Shown here piece after piece: positions 34,990 to 44,072 of a stretch of 64,000 nt of DNA (the first letter of the stretch is position 1; the number at the start of each line of letters is the position of its first letter). The notes under the pieces are model-generated. The model ran no database searches. It was not told the origin of the DNA and saw only the letters and a list, made by a program, of their open reading frames with translations. The stretch spans positions 1 through 64,000 of the forward strand of contig JAKFUF010000030.1 in NCBI GenBank assembly GCA_021732845.1, in the 5' to 3' direction. The position numbers and the translations under genes are program-made. The DNA is from Planctomycetaceae bacterium (GTDB taxonomy: Bacteria; Planctomycetota; Planctomycetia; Planctomycetales; Planctomycetaceae).

Positions 34990-37900
34990 TCACTGGCCGC
35001 TCAGCAGGTACGCGAGAATGTCGCGCAGCTCTTCCGGCGTCTTCACCAACCCATTGGGCATCGGCGAAACACTCTGCAGTTTGCGTTCTTCGATCTCCGC
35101 GGTGGGAATCGTGATCCGCGTGGCGTCGGTGAGGATCATTTCCAGTTTCTCGCCGGTTTCACCCACCACCAGGCCAGTCAAGACTTTTCCCTGCTTTGTT
35201 TCGACTGTGGTCGCCTTGAACACCGGTGAAATCTGCTTGCTCGGCAGCAGCACCGATTCCACAAGATACGGCAGCGTGAACCGCTTGCCGGGCTCCGCGA
35301 GGCTCGGCCCGGCGTTCATTCCCTCTTCGGGTTTGACCGCATGGCACTTGGCGCATCCCAGTCCATTGGCACCGAACAGTTTCTTGCCGTTTTCGATATT
35401 TCCCAGCTTCACCGCCGCGGCCCAGTTCGTCTCCAAAAACTTGGGATCCAAGGCCATTGCTCCCGGAGTTGTGGCTGCTTCCTTCAACCGCGCGGCCAGC
35501 GACCCGGCTTCAATCTTTTCCGGCAGCGACACCGCCAGCGGTTGCAGTGCGCGGTAGTGCAAGTACAGCCCATGCTCTCCCGTGCGGTTGCGAACTCGCA
35601 CCAGCAGGTCGTTGCTGCCTGGCTGCAGGTCCAACACCACCACATCCTGAATCGGCAGGCCACCGCGCTCGATGTCATTGGTCCAAACCAGCCGGCCGTT
35701 GTGCCACACTTTCACTCCATCGTCCGAACCCACCAGCAGCATCGCCGTTTGCCGGGTGCCGCTCTCCATCCGCAGCGCGGCGTAGGACGATGTGTTGTCG
35801 CATGGACCATACATCTCACGGAAATGGATCTGCCGCCCGAAGGTGACTTCCTTCCAGGTCAGCTCGCTGTTTTCCAGCTTGTAGCTGGCGGCAGGATCAA
35901 GCGGGCCGCGTTCGGGCGCGTGGATGGCGTCGAACCCCTTCCCACCATCGGCGAATGGCCCCACGACCCAGGTTTTTGAAATCGCGATCGGAGAGGAGGT
36001 CGAGAGCCGTTTGGTGGCGGTGTCCCGGCGAACTTGAGCCACGGCAGGTTCGATGGTCGAGTCGTTGAGCAGCGACAGGAAGTAGGCCGCCTGCAGCCGC
36101 ACGGGCTCGCTTTCGTCACCCAGCCGGCCGACCAGCAATGCGAACAGTTTTTCCTGCTCTGGCGTGTGCTTGCCGGCTTTCCAATGCTCGGCGACAGTAA
36201 ACAGTCCGATTTGCTTCTGGACGGTTCGCAGGTCTGCCGGCCTGTTTTCTGGCGAGTCGACAAACTGAATCTTGTAGGCGTCTTCGGCCCGCCAAGCCAC
36301 GAGCGGCAGGCCGGCGGCAATCGGGCTGCCCGTTGGAGGGAGCGTCAGTTTGAAGCCAGCCGCCAGCACCCCCGCGAGGCGGTTCTTCGCGTCGCCCATC
36401 TGGCAGCGGTTGCCAATTTCGTCCCACGTCCCTTTCTCCGCGAGCAGGAGCGTCGCTGCCTGCCGCAGGTAGGTGTCTTCACTGACGGCGGCGGTGTTCA
36501 GAACTTCCGCGGGGACAGGTTCGCCGGATTTCAAACCAAAGAATGCCAGGACAGCGGCTTGCCGCACCTGTGCATTCTCGTCCTTTAGCAGGGGACCAAA
36601 GGTGGCCAGCAGATCGGCGGCCGCTTGTTCCGCCATGCCGTCACTGAGCACACGCACTGCCTGCAGACGCACCATCGGATTGGCATCCTTCAACAGGGCC
36701 AGCAGCGCCGGCTGGGCCAGCGCGCCAAAGGCGGCCATGAGATACGGCAGGTGGACGCGGGCCGGATCGTCCGACTTGAGGGAGTCGAACAAGGCCATGA
36801 AGTTGATGCTCTTGTCCGTGGACCGCCGCTGCAATTCGACATGCGCGAGGTACCTTCGAGACCAGTCCGCCTGCGACAGTTCCGCCAGCAGCCGCTCCGT
36901 GGAAGCCTTCGGGGCATCGTACGACATGAAGGGATGCGTGGCCTTGTCATCGGCCCGGGTGATCATCACCAAGTCGCTTTTGTAGACGGGTGAACCTTCG
37001 TTTTGTGCCATGTAACAGATCGTGGCGAAGACCCGTCCCCCACGCCCCACGGTGACGCCCACGGGCCGCGCCTGATCGCGGCCAGCCAGCAGGTCGTGCT
37101 CGGTGCAGTGAAACGTCGAGCCGTGGTGGCTCAGCGGGTAGAACGTGACCTTGCGGGTACACCAGCGGGCGACCAACAGGCTGTTTTTCAACTCCGGCAG
37201 AAAGCCGTCGTTGTAGTACCACTGCCCCACCGGAACCGCCCGGCCAAGCGTGGTGATCATTGTTTCCAGCAGGTCGGCGCGGTCGGGAGTCTTCTCCCGC
37301 ATCCAGCCTCGTGGCCAGTTGAAGTAGGCGTGTGGCGTGACGTGGTTCAGCCGTCCGGGAACATACTCTGCTGGCATCGACTCGTGGTCGTTGTCGTTCG
37401 TGAAGAGATTCCAATCCTTGTCGAACACCAGCCCGCAACTGTTGCGCAGGCCCCGGGCCACGACTTGCAGCCCGCTGCCGTCCGGCCTGCAGCGGAATAC
37501 CGCGCCGACACCGGTGTAGGGTGTCTTCACCCAAGCCTCGTCTTTTGGCGTCTCCTTCAGATCGCTGCCGGGCGCGCGGCTGAACATTGTCCAGTGGCCC
37601 CAATGGTCGGGGCGGCTGAAGTCGCCGTAGTACCACAACGGGTCGCCCATCGAGAAATACAGATCTCCGTCCGGCCCCCACGTCATCCCATGAAAGCACT
37701 GGTGGACATGCCCCAGCGGGACACCCCATACCAGCCGATGGGCGGACAGCCCCTTCCGCTGCACCCGCGCATTCGGCACCACATAAAGCGCGCTGACCGT
37801 CAGCAGGTACACGTCATCGCCGCGGATCTCAATGTCATACACCCACGTATGCTCCGGCAGCCGCAGCAACTCCTGCCGTGGCTCATACCCACCGTCCTCA

Positions 37901-38136
37901 CGTGGCTCGTACACATACAAAGCCACGCGGCTGCCCACAAACAGGCGGCCGGTGCTGTCGGCTTTGACACCCAGAAACGACTCCGTGTCGGCCGAGTCGA
38001 GCTTCTCGACCCGCAGCCCTTCCGACACCGTGTTGTAGTCCAATTCAGCGGCGTGGCCTGAAGGGGCCGCGAGACACACCAGGCCCAGCAGACAGCCGGT
38101 CACAGAGGCGAAGAGGGCAGAGATCCTGCGGTACAT
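34990..38136 (-). CDS. PVC-type propeller/HEAT/cytochrome c protein
   Basis: 1048 residues from ATG 38136 ('MYRRISALFASVTGCLLGLVC', Sec signal); the frame runs open to 38226. A beta-propeller of the planctomycete membrane-bound-dehydrogenase type (about 30-400, 'GMTWGPDGDLYFSMGD') is followed by HEAT-like helical repeats (about 420-690, 'NPMVRLQAVRVL', 'NAQVRQAAVLAFF'), a carbohydrate-binding-like beta domain (about 740-880, 'VGSDDGVKVWHNGRLVW'), and a C-terminal cytochrome c module with 'GLGCAKCHAV' (CxxCH haem site) and 'LPYLVESVLLPSKQISP'. It probably oxidises sugars or alcohols and passes electrons to haem in the periplasm. Substrate unknown. The stop lies at a fragment of the dispersed 92-bp repeat. 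Confidence 0.88.
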   Translation of the reverse strand: MYRRISALFASVTGCLLGLVCLAAPSGHAAELDYNTVSEGLRVEKLDSADTESFLGVKADSTGRLFVGSRVALYVYEPREDGGYEPRQELLRLPEHTWVYDIEIRGDDVYLLTVSALYVVPNARVQRKGLSAHRLVWGVPLGHVHQCFHGMTWGPDGDLYFSMGDPLWYYGDFSRPDHWGHWTMFSRAPGSDLKETPKDEAWVKTPYTGVGAVFRCRPDGSGLQVVARGLRNSCGLVFDKDWNLFTNDNDHESMPAEYVPGRLNHVTPHAYFNWPRGWMREKTPDRADLLETMITTLGRAVPVGQWYYNDGFLPELKNSLLVARWCTRKVTFYPLSHHGSTFHCTEHDLLAGRDQARPVGVTVGRGGRVFATICYMAQNEGSPVYKSDLVMITRADDKATHPFMSYDAPKASTERLLAELSQADWSRRYLAHVELQRRSTDKSINFMALFDSLKSDDPARVHLPYLMAAFGALAQPALLALLKDANPMVRLQAVRVLSDGMAEQAAADLLATFGPLLKDENAQVRQAAVLAFFGLKSGEPVPAEVLNTAAVSEDTYLRQAATLLLAEKGTWDEIGNRCQMGDAKNRLAGVLAAGFKLTLPPTGSPIAAGLPLVAWRAEDAYKIQFVDSPENRPADLRTVQKQIGLFTVAEHWKAGKHTPEQEKLFALLVGRLGDESEPVRLQAAYFLSLLNDSTIEPAVAQVRRDTATKRLSTSSPIAISKTWVVGPFADGGKGFDAIHAPERGPLDPAASYKLENSELTWKEVTFGRQIHFREMYGPCDNTSSYAALRMESGTRQTAMLLVGSDDGVKVWHNGRLVWTNDIERGGLPIQDVVVLDLQPGSNDLLVRVRNRTGEHGLYLHYRALQPLAVSLPEKIEAGSLAARLKEAATTPGAMALDPKFLETNWAAAVKLGNIENGKKLFGANGLGCAKCHAVKPEEGMNAGPSLAEPGKRFTLPYLVESVLLPSKQISPVFKATTVETKQGKVLTGLVVGETGEKLEMILTDATRITIPTAEIEERKLQSVSPMPNGLVKTPEELRDILAYLLSGQ

Positions 38137-38246
38137 GAAGAACTCAATCGTCAGGGACGGTCGATGGGGAATCAGCATTGGCAACCTCAACCCGCTCATC
38201 TTGTCGAGAATCGGGGATCCAAGCAACCAACGGCATCTCTACTTCT

Positions 38247-38492
38247 CTACTTCAAGTCTTGACGGTTCCGGTGGTACGAAATTGCCTTGTGTCGCTCCAC
38301 CACGAAATCCCAGTCGATCCGGTGCGGGGGATTGAGGTAGTGCTGATAGGCGGCAGCCATCTGACGGGCGGCTTCGTCATGCGGGACACCGCCGAAGCCC
38401 GCTCCCATGGCAGGAAAAGCCAGCACCGGGAACGCGCAGCGTTCACCTGCGCCGCGGAATGGCTCGCGATTCCCCATTCGATCCGCAGTCAC
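38247..38492 (-). CDS. Macro-domain C-terminal remnant
   Basis: 81-residue frame beginning GTG, overlapping the M56 gene stop as GTGA. 'FPVLAFPAMGAGFGGVPHDE' and 'ARQMAAAYQHYL' match the C-terminal ADP-ribose-binding loop and helix of macro (Appr-1''-p) domains, but the first two thirds of that fold are missing. Probably a truncated gene; the overlap could still allow translation. An alternative view is that the first 20 residues are artefactual and only the 'FPVLAF..' part is genuine. Confidence 0.5.
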   Translation of the reverse strand: MTADRMGNREPFRGAGERCAFPVLAFPAMGAGFGGVPHDEAARQMAAAYQHYLNPPHRIDWDFVVERHKAISYHRNRQDLK

Positions 38493-39595
38493 CGGGCGAC
38501 TTCGGCGGCGACGGGCGGGACGACCACCTGTAGTGGCCCGCCAAAGATCACGGGATGAAGAGGGAGGAGCGCGGCCATCAACAGGCAGACGCCACGCGCC
38601 GCATGAGTCCAGTTTTGCGGACGAGGACCGCGCATGATGTGCGTCAGTCGCTGCCGGAGGAATGGGACATCGCCCAAGCCACAGGCAATGGCAGGCCGGC
38701 AGGGCCGGGCTTCCGCGAGAAAATCGATCGTCGTCAACAGTGCTTCCGCATAGCGGCGTGGCTCAGCCGAGAAGTGGCTGACGACGCAGGCATCACAGCA
38801 TTCCTCCTCGGCAATCTCGATTTCACGCCGTGCCCACCACACCACCGGATTCCACCAATACAGGCCTGTGGCCAGCAGTTCCAGAACGCGCACCCAATGG
38901 TCCCGCCGACGGCAGTGCGCCAGTTCATGGGTCAGCAGCGTGTGGCGTGCGGCGGCCTCCATTCGCGCCAGCAAGTCGCGGGGGAAAAGAATCGTCGTGG
39001 CTGGTCCCACGGCCCAGACCATTGGTGAAAACACACCGTCAACAATGCGGATGGGAGGGGCTTTGCGCAAACCGAGCCGCCGCGCCAAAATGTGTGCCTC
39101 GGCCTGGAGTTCTGGCGGAGCCAGTTCAGCAACGCCCACCCATCGGGAAAACTGCCAGATGCGCCAGCCCTGCAGTGTAAACCAGGCACCGCTGACTGCC
39201 GCCCAGCAGACCATGAGGGCCACTCCGGCCTGATTCCACGGAATCTGCTGGAGCAGGGACGGGCTTTCGTGTGGAACTTGCCAAATCCCCACGGAATGCG
39301 TCAATTCGGCCATCTCGTCAGCGCGGGACCACGGCATCAGGCTGCTTGTCGGCCAGCGAGTTTCGACAGATTCACGCGTGGATTGTCCAAAGGCCGTCCA
39401 GACAGAGGGCAGGCTCCAGCCCAAGGAGAATTGAACGACAGGCGGGGTCAGCAGCTTGATGAGCACCAACGTCCATAGGATGTGTGTGACGGTGGAGCGG
39501 CGGAAGAAGCGGGAGGCAGCCCAAGCGGTGGCTGCCAAAAGCAATGCGAGTATCGCATTCGTGAGGGCAAGATCGAGGAGTGAGCGCACAAACAC
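38489..39595 (-). CDS. M56 (BlaR1-like) membrane metallopeptidase
   Basis: 368 residues, GTG start. Several N-terminal transmembrane helices ('TNAILALLLAATAWAA', 'ILWTLVLIKLLTPPV', 'VALMVCWAAVSGAWF') precede the zinc-protease motif 'LLTHELAHCRRRDHW' (HExxH) and 'EEECCDACVV' (third ligand region), with a final membrane segment near the C-terminus. It lacks the extracellular penicillin-binding sensor of true BlaR1. With the BlaI gene 118 bp upstream it forms the usual signalling pair in which the protease inactivates the repressor. Confidence 0.88.
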   Translation of the reverse strand: MFVRSLLDLALTNAILALLLAATAWAASRFFRRSTVTHILWTLVLIKLLTPPVVQFSLGWSLPSVWTAFGQSTRESVETRWPTSSLMPWSRADEMAELTHSVGIWQVPHESPSLLQQIPWNQAGVALMVCWAAVSGAWFTLQGWRIWQFSRWVGVAELAPPELQAEAHILARRLGLRKAPPIRIVDGVFSPMVWAVGPATTILFPRDLLARMEAAARHTLLTHELAHCRRRDHWVRVLELLATGLYWWNPVVWWARREIEIAEEECCDACVVSHFSAEPRRYAEALLTTIDFLAEARPCRPAIACGLGDVPFLRQRLTHIMRGPRPQNWTHAARGVCLLMAALLPLHPVIFGGPLQVVVPPVAAEVAR

Positions 39596-39712
39596 TCTCC
39601 GCGTCCACGAAATTTACCACCATTTTTGGCGGCACTCGGCTGGCGAAACGCTTCGCCCGCAAGTGATTCGCTGGAACTACGGAATCTTGATCGCAATTCG
39701 CGCGCAAACTGT

Positions 39713-40114
39713 CTATTTTTCCGAAGTTTTTGCCTCGACATCCAGTTCGTCCAGCAATCCCCGCAAGGACTGTCGGTCTTCCGCGGACAGGGTCTGGTTG
39801 CGAACCAGTTGTGTCAGCAGGGGTTCCAGCGAACCGTGGCACAGTTTGTCGGCGGTGGCCTGCAGTCGCCGAACAATCAGTTCTTCTCGGCGGATGGTCG
39901 ACTCGAACTCATGCGGCCACGGTTCACGGTCGCGCTTCACGCAGGCTTTGCCTTCCAGACGCTCCAGCAGTTTTTGCACCGTGGCGTAGTGCGAACCGGA
40001 ACCACCGGGGTAAATGACATCTGTCAGTTCGCGCACTGTGGAACGACCGCGCTCCCACAACAGATTGAGGACGGCGAGTTCGGCATCGGTAATATCTTGC
40101 GGCGTTCGAGCCAT
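39713..40114 (-). CDS. BlaI/MecI-family transcriptional repressor
   Basis: 133 residues from ATG 40114 (the frame is open to 40132). Winged-helix DNA-binding domain: 'DITDAELAVLNLLWERGRST' region and 'YATVQKLLERLEGKACVKRD'. A C-terminal dimerisation helix bundle follows ('LLTQLVRNQTLSAEDRQSL'). It represses its operon until cleaved through the downstream M56 protease. The dyad at 40165-40183 upstream is a plausible operator. Confidence 0.9.
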   Translation of the reverse strand: MARTPQDITDAELAVLNLLWERGRSTVRELTDVIYPGGSGSHYATVQKLLERLEGKACVKRDREPWPHEFESTIRREELIVRRLQATADKLCHGSLEPLLTQLVRNQTLSAEDRQSLRGLLDELDVEAKTSEK

Positions 40115-40164
40115 GGCTTGTGATTCGCTCAATGTCTGTGGTCATCCCCTTCACAATTCTATGA

Positions 40165-40183
40165 GACGCAATGTCTTTACGTC
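40165..40183. promoter_or_regulatory. Candidate BlaI operator
   Basis: GACGCAATG-T-CTTTACGTC is an imperfect dyad (7 of 9 positions symmetric) 50 bp upstream of the BlaI start, the expected place for autoregulation. Family operators vary, so this is inference from position and symmetry. Confidence 0.35.
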
Positions 40184-40471
40184 AAGATGGTGGACGAGCG
40201 AGATTTGCCAATTCAGTCGAATCACTGCAACTACCACGCTGGCAATACCGGAAATTGGAACGAGCCGAATCGGAGTTCCATTTCTGTCCGCAGAACCGAC
40301 TTTTCGTCCTTCAATCGCCGGGTCTTGTCAGTCAAGCGGAGTTTGACATGAGGGCGACCTTTGCCGCTCCGTTCGGAATCTCAGCGACACGAATGCAAAC
40401 TGGCCGATGGAATGAAGGGACGTATCCCCGCGGTTTTGCGGGGCTGCAAGTGTCGTTGCCGGGAGTGCGCA

Positions 40472-41245
40472 ATGCGCCGATGCCTCTGGGGTTTGAGTCT
40501 GGGACTGGCCCTGCAGGCATGCGCGGTCGCTCAAGACGGCGTGCAGGCCGATTTGACCACACCGCCGGTTCCTCCGCGTGTGCCATTTCTCCCATTCGGC
40601 GCAGATCGTCTGGGACCGAGAGTGCCTCTGCCTCCGACAGAGCCGGAAGCTGCTCCCGCATCAGAGCCGTTCCTCTCCCCGCCTGCACCAGCGCTTGTGG
40701 CGGCGCGGATGATCGAACTACCGCGTCGAGCCACGACTGGATCGGCGGCAGCGACATTTTCTGATGTTTCCCAAAGTGCCACCTCGGTCCTGGCAGGTGT
40801 GCTGCGCGATGAGCGCAGCGTGGCTGTCGAGTCTGCCACGCTGGCGTCCGCCATTCCCCGGGCGGTCGTCGCCGACGCGGCGAGCGACAAAAGTGCCATT
40901 CCAGTCCCAACCGTGACACCCGCCGCACCTGAATCGTTGGGCGATGCCCTCACCGAGGAGCCGGGAGGCACCGTGGTTCCCGATTACGATCCGCCACCGC
41001 CACGGCGAACCTACCGCACATCAGAATCGCCTGCGGAGTCGACGACATCTGCGCAGGCACTGCTCTTTGAGCGAGCCCGCCTCCGAGCACAACTCCGTCT
41101 GGCGCGGATGGAAGGGGCGAAGTCACGTGGTCAGTCGATTTCCCGGCCGCAAATCGGCCCGGCGGGGTATGAAGCACATGCCACGGTCGTGAGCCCTTAT
41201 CCGTGGTTCTCCGCTCCGTATTGGCAGCGCATCTATCCCCGCTGA
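40472..41245 (+). CDS. Exported proline-rich hypothetical protein
   Basis: 257 residues from ATG 40472 (GGGAGTG upstream), chosen because a signal peptide starts there ('RRCLWGLSLGLALQACAVAQ'); the frame is open to 40361. The mature part is Ala/Pro/Thr-rich and probably disordered, with an Arg-rich helix near 'FERARLRAQLRLARMEGAKS' and a conserved-looking end 'PYPWFSAPYWQRIYPR'. No family recognised. Confidence 0.55.
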   Translation: MRRCLWGLSLGLALQACAVAQDGVQADLTTPPVPPRVPFLPFGADRLGPRVPLPPTEPEAAPASEPFLSPPAPALVAARMIELPRRATTGSAAATFSDVSQSATSVLAGVLRDERSVAVESATLASAIPRAVVADAASDKSAIPVPTVTPAAPESLGDALTEEPGGTVVPDYDPPPPRRTYRTSESPAESTTSAQALLFERARLRAQLRLARMEGAKSRGQSISRPQIGPAGYEAHATVVSPYPWFSAPYWQRIYPR

Positions 41246-41287
41246 AACGGGCCGGGTGGGAGAGTACCGAAGCTCGCCGCGCGCGGT

Positions 41288-41593
41288 CTATTCCACGTCA
41301 TCGCGCGAGATCATGTCGGGGCCGGCACCGAAGCTCTTTTGGTACTGTCCGTCGCCAGATTTCTTGTATTGGGTGAAGCCCAGTCGTTCCAGATTTCCGC
41401 TGCTGATGTCGGCCTTGGCCCCGACCTTTGACGGTGTGCCACCTGAAAAACTGGCCATCGACAGGATCCTCTCCACCGGTTCTCCAGTTTCTGGATGAAC
41501 TGTCAGCGGCGGGTCATGGATGCCCTGCAACACCTCAAACGTGTTTCCCAACCGTCCGTCCGGCTGCATCACGGCATATTCGTAAATGGGCAT
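41288..41593 (-). CDS. FmdB-like small protein lacking zinc cysteines
   Basis: 101 residues. 'MPIYEYAVMQPDGRLGNTFEVLQ' and the C-terminal 'YKKSGDGQYQKSFG' follow the layout of FmdB-family zinc-ribbon regulators ('MPIYEYxCxxCG..FE'), but both CxxC pairs are absent. It either uses the fold without metal or is a distant relative. Follows the acidic-protein gene, after a terminator. Confidence 0.6.
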   Translation of the reverse strand: MPIYEYAVMQPDGRLGNTFEVLQGIHDPPLTVHPETGEPVERILSMASFSGGTPSKVGAKADISSGNLERLGFTQYKKSGDGQYQKSFGAGPDMISRDDVE

Positions 41594-41626
41594 GGTCGCC
41601 TCGTTTTCACGCTTGGCTCGACCCGA

Positions 41627-41656
41627 GAAAAAAAGCCACCCGGTTCAGGGTGGCTT
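41627..41656 (-). terminator. Terminator after the acidic-protein gene
   Basis: AAGCCACCC and GGGTGGCTT form an 8-9 bp stem; on the minus strand it is followed by a run of T (41627-41634 read as A on plus). It lies 73 bp past the stop at 41729. Confidence 0.8.
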
Positions 41657-41728
41657 GGTTCAAGACACTGATATCGGGCGGCACCCTTTCTCAGTTTGGG
41701 TTTCTCAGTCTGGGTGCGACACGTTCGC

Positions 41729-43144
41729 TTACTTTCTCTTTCCGTAGTGACGAGTGGGCTTGGGGGCTTCGCCCTGCACCCGTCGTGAGCCACCGCCACC
41801 GGCTGGCGCTCCGCCTTCCACCTGAACCTGTTGCGGATTCAGGATGTAGGAGATCGCCTCTTCCCAGCTTGGGACGTTGTCGTAGCTGATCGGTTCGATG
41901 CCTTCGTCGTCATCTTCCACCGAACTGCTGGCAACCTTTGGCCGATCTTCCTCGTCGTCTGGAATTTCCTCGAAGTCGGATTCGATCAGCTCGGAACTGC
42001 CCTCCTGTGTGTCGCGGCGGTTGCGGCTTCTTCCACGGTCATTCCGACCGCGGGACCGTTCACGCCCCTTGGGGCGAGGCGCGGCGACGGGTTGGTCTGC
42101 TTCCAATTCGACATCGTCCGTGTCTTCCGCCTCAGCAGTCGACTCTTCTTCGTCATCCGCTTCCTCTTCGTCGTCCTCATCACGTCGGGCAGTGACAGGT
42201 GCTGACTCCTCACCACCCCGCCCGCGCCGGCGGCGGCGACGGCGACGTTTCCGTGGCTGACCATCCTCGGAGGTCTCGGTAGAACCAGCATCGCCACCAA
42301 CCGCGTCCTCTTCGGCTTCGATCGGATCCAGGTCATCGTCTTCGGGCTCGGGACGCGCACGTTCGGAGCGACGATTTTCTTCACCAGACACACCCGCCCC
42401 AAAACCATCGTCAGGGGGGAGTACTGGTTCCGCAGGACGCCGACGGCTGGATGAGGACCTTGAGGGTCGTTCCGGGCGGTCGGCGGAAGAACGCTCACCG
42501 GATGAGCGTTCGGAAGCACCTCGTTCTGGCTTGGCTGCCGCAGGTTCGGATGGGGCTGATGCGGGGGCACGGGCTGGTCGATCTGAGCGCGCGGGGCGGT
42601 CTTCCCGCTGTTCCGATCGAGTTTCGCCACGGCCTTCAGAGCGACCACCGGAACGGCTTCCACCACGTGAACCGGATCGACCGCCGCGCGAATCCTCGCG
42701 CCGTCTTGGACTCGACCGGCCTTCGCGCGGGGCTGCTGTCTCTGGCTCAGCCTCTTTGGCTGCCGCAGATGGAGTGCCGCCGCTGGTTTCGTCCCAATCC
42801 CAGTCCTGAAGGACATCCCAGAACTTGTCGTCGGCCTTGGGGGCCGGAGTTTCCGGAGCCTTGGCGACAGGCACGGTGGACTCGACCTCTTCGTCGTCCT
42901 CTGCCTCGGAAAACCCGCAATCATCGTCGGAGTCGTCCGCGCTCAATTCGTCGTCGACCGAATCCTCTACATCCACGAGGTCCAAGTCGTCACTGGCGGG
43001 ATCAAAATCGGCAAATTCGGCAGGCACTGGCTGGGGCGCGGCAGGCCGGGTGGAATGCTCTTTGCCAAATTCATTGGCAAACAGCCCCTCCGCCAAGGAT
43101 TCCCACGGGTCATCTTCCGCATGATTGGCATGATCTTTATTCAT
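41729..43144 (-). CDS. Large acidic and Arg/Ser-rich disordered protein
   Basis: 471 residues. The first 110 are strongly acidic (D/E runs). About 135-240 is Arg/Ser/Gly-rich with RGG- and RS-like repeats, 250-300 is acidic again, then a poly-Arg block ('RKRRRRRRRRGRGG', about 300) and further alternating acidic/basic stretches. Only the C-terminus looks folded ('YDNVPSWEEAISYIL'). The composition resembles the disordered tails of RNase E or ribosome-associated proteins, so RNA binding is a reasonable guess. No enzymatic domain visible. Confidence 0.65.
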   Translation of the reverse strand: MNKDHANHAEDDPWESLAEGLFANEFGKEHSTRPAAPQPVPAEFADFDPASDDLDLVDVEDSVDDELSADDSDDDCGFSEAEDDEEVESTVPVAKAPETPAPKADDKFWDVLQDWDWDETSGGTPSAAAKEAEPETAAPREGRSSPRRREDSRGGRSGSRGGSRSGGRSEGRGETRSEQREDRPARSDRPARAPASAPSEPAAAKPERGASERSSGERSSADRPERPSRSSSSRRRPAEPVLPPDDGFGAGVSGEENRRSERARPEPEDDDLDPIEAEEDAVGGDAGSTETSEDGQPRKRRRRRRRRGRGGEESAPVTARRDEDDEEEADDEEESTAEAEDTDDVELEADQPVAAPRPKGRERSRGRNDRGRSRNRRDTQEGSSELIESDFEEIPDDEEDRPKVASSSVEDDDEGIEPISYDNVPSWEEAISYILNPQQVQVEGGAPAGGGGSRRVQGEAPKPTRHYGKRK

Positions 43145-43255
43145 ATCAGAAAACTATCGGGAAGGGTTCGCGAATGCAAGAGGAGCAGCCAAGACTTACG
43201 TCGTGTTGCCACAGGTGCATTGTTACAGACTGAACAGCGGGCAAACTCAATTCTG

Positions 43256-44068
43256 TCACCGCTCCGGCAGTTCGCGAAAGACTTCCAGCCAATAGGCCAG
43301 GTCGTCGTTCGTCAACTGCCGCCGGTCGGCCGGGAGAGCAGGCGGGCCGGAATTGTTCTTTCGCCGTGAGGCCTGTGGTGGCTGGCGTGCCGTTGCTGGT
43401 GCGGGGGTTTTCTGCTCGGCAACACGGTTTGGGGGGCGGACTGCAGTTCGGTTTTTGCCTGCCGCGGGTCGCGCGGCGGGGATCGGGGCCTGCTTCACCG
43501 CGGGTCTCTCGATCGCCGCAAGCCCAGACCGCGTGAGCAAATCTGGAGGGAGTGGCTCGTCCAGCATTTCAATGGCGCCAAACGCTTCCAGCCATTTGGC
43601 GGCTTCGAGTTCGGAAACTGCCCCTTGTTTCAGTCGCTCTTCGTCCAAACCGGCAGCAGGCTCTGCGAGCGGTAACTCGGCGATGAATTGTTCACTGGCA
43701 ATGGACTTGGCCCGGTAGGCCCGCGCGGTCCGACGCAGCCGCTGGTCGGAAGAGATCAGCACAACATGACGGGGATGGGGATGATCGCGGATGAGTTCTT
43801 CGATCATCCTGTCCGCGTCGCCATGTGGCTGCGCGAACAGGATTTGCATGCCGTGTTGCCGTCGGCGGGCGGGCAGGTCTGGTGGAGGATCACGGGCGTC
43901 GAAAATCACCAAGGCCCGCGCCAGCTGGGCCGATTTGAGCCGCGCACCAAGAAACCGCAACAACCGGTCGCGGCAGCGTTGTAGGTCGCCGGTGCGATAG
44001 TCCACCTGCCCCATCCCGGCGGCATATAGAACGTTGTACCCATCAATGATCAGGAACGGGGCGGGCAT
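43256..44068 (-). CDS. NYN-domain (YacP-like) ribonuclease
   Basis: 270 residues from ATG 44068, where the fold begins ('PFLIIDGYNVLYAAG'). NYN/PIN-like acidic residues occur in 'DGYN', 'LVIFDARDPP', 'GDADRMIEELIRD' and 'VVLISSDQRLRRTARAY'. The C-terminal 100 residues are Pro/Ala/Lys-rich and probably disordered. YacP (Rae1) cuts mRNA on the ribosome in Bacillus; a related RNA-decay role is inferred. Starts 4 bp after the preceding gene's stop. Confidence 0.85.
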   Translation of the reverse strand: MPAPFLIIDGYNVLYAAGMGQVDYRTGDLQRCRDRLLRFLGARLKSAQLARALVIFDARDPPPDLPARRRQHGMQILFAQPHGDADRMIEELIRDHPHPRHVVLISSDQRLRRTARAYRAKSIASEQFIAELPLAEPAAGLDEERLKQGAVSELEAAKWLEAFGAIEMLDEPLPPDLLTRSGLAAIERPAVKQAPIPAARPAAGKNRTAVRPPNRVAEQKTPAPATARQPPQASRRKNNSGPPALPADRRQLTNDDLAYWLEVFRELPER

Positions 44069-44072
44069 GGCT

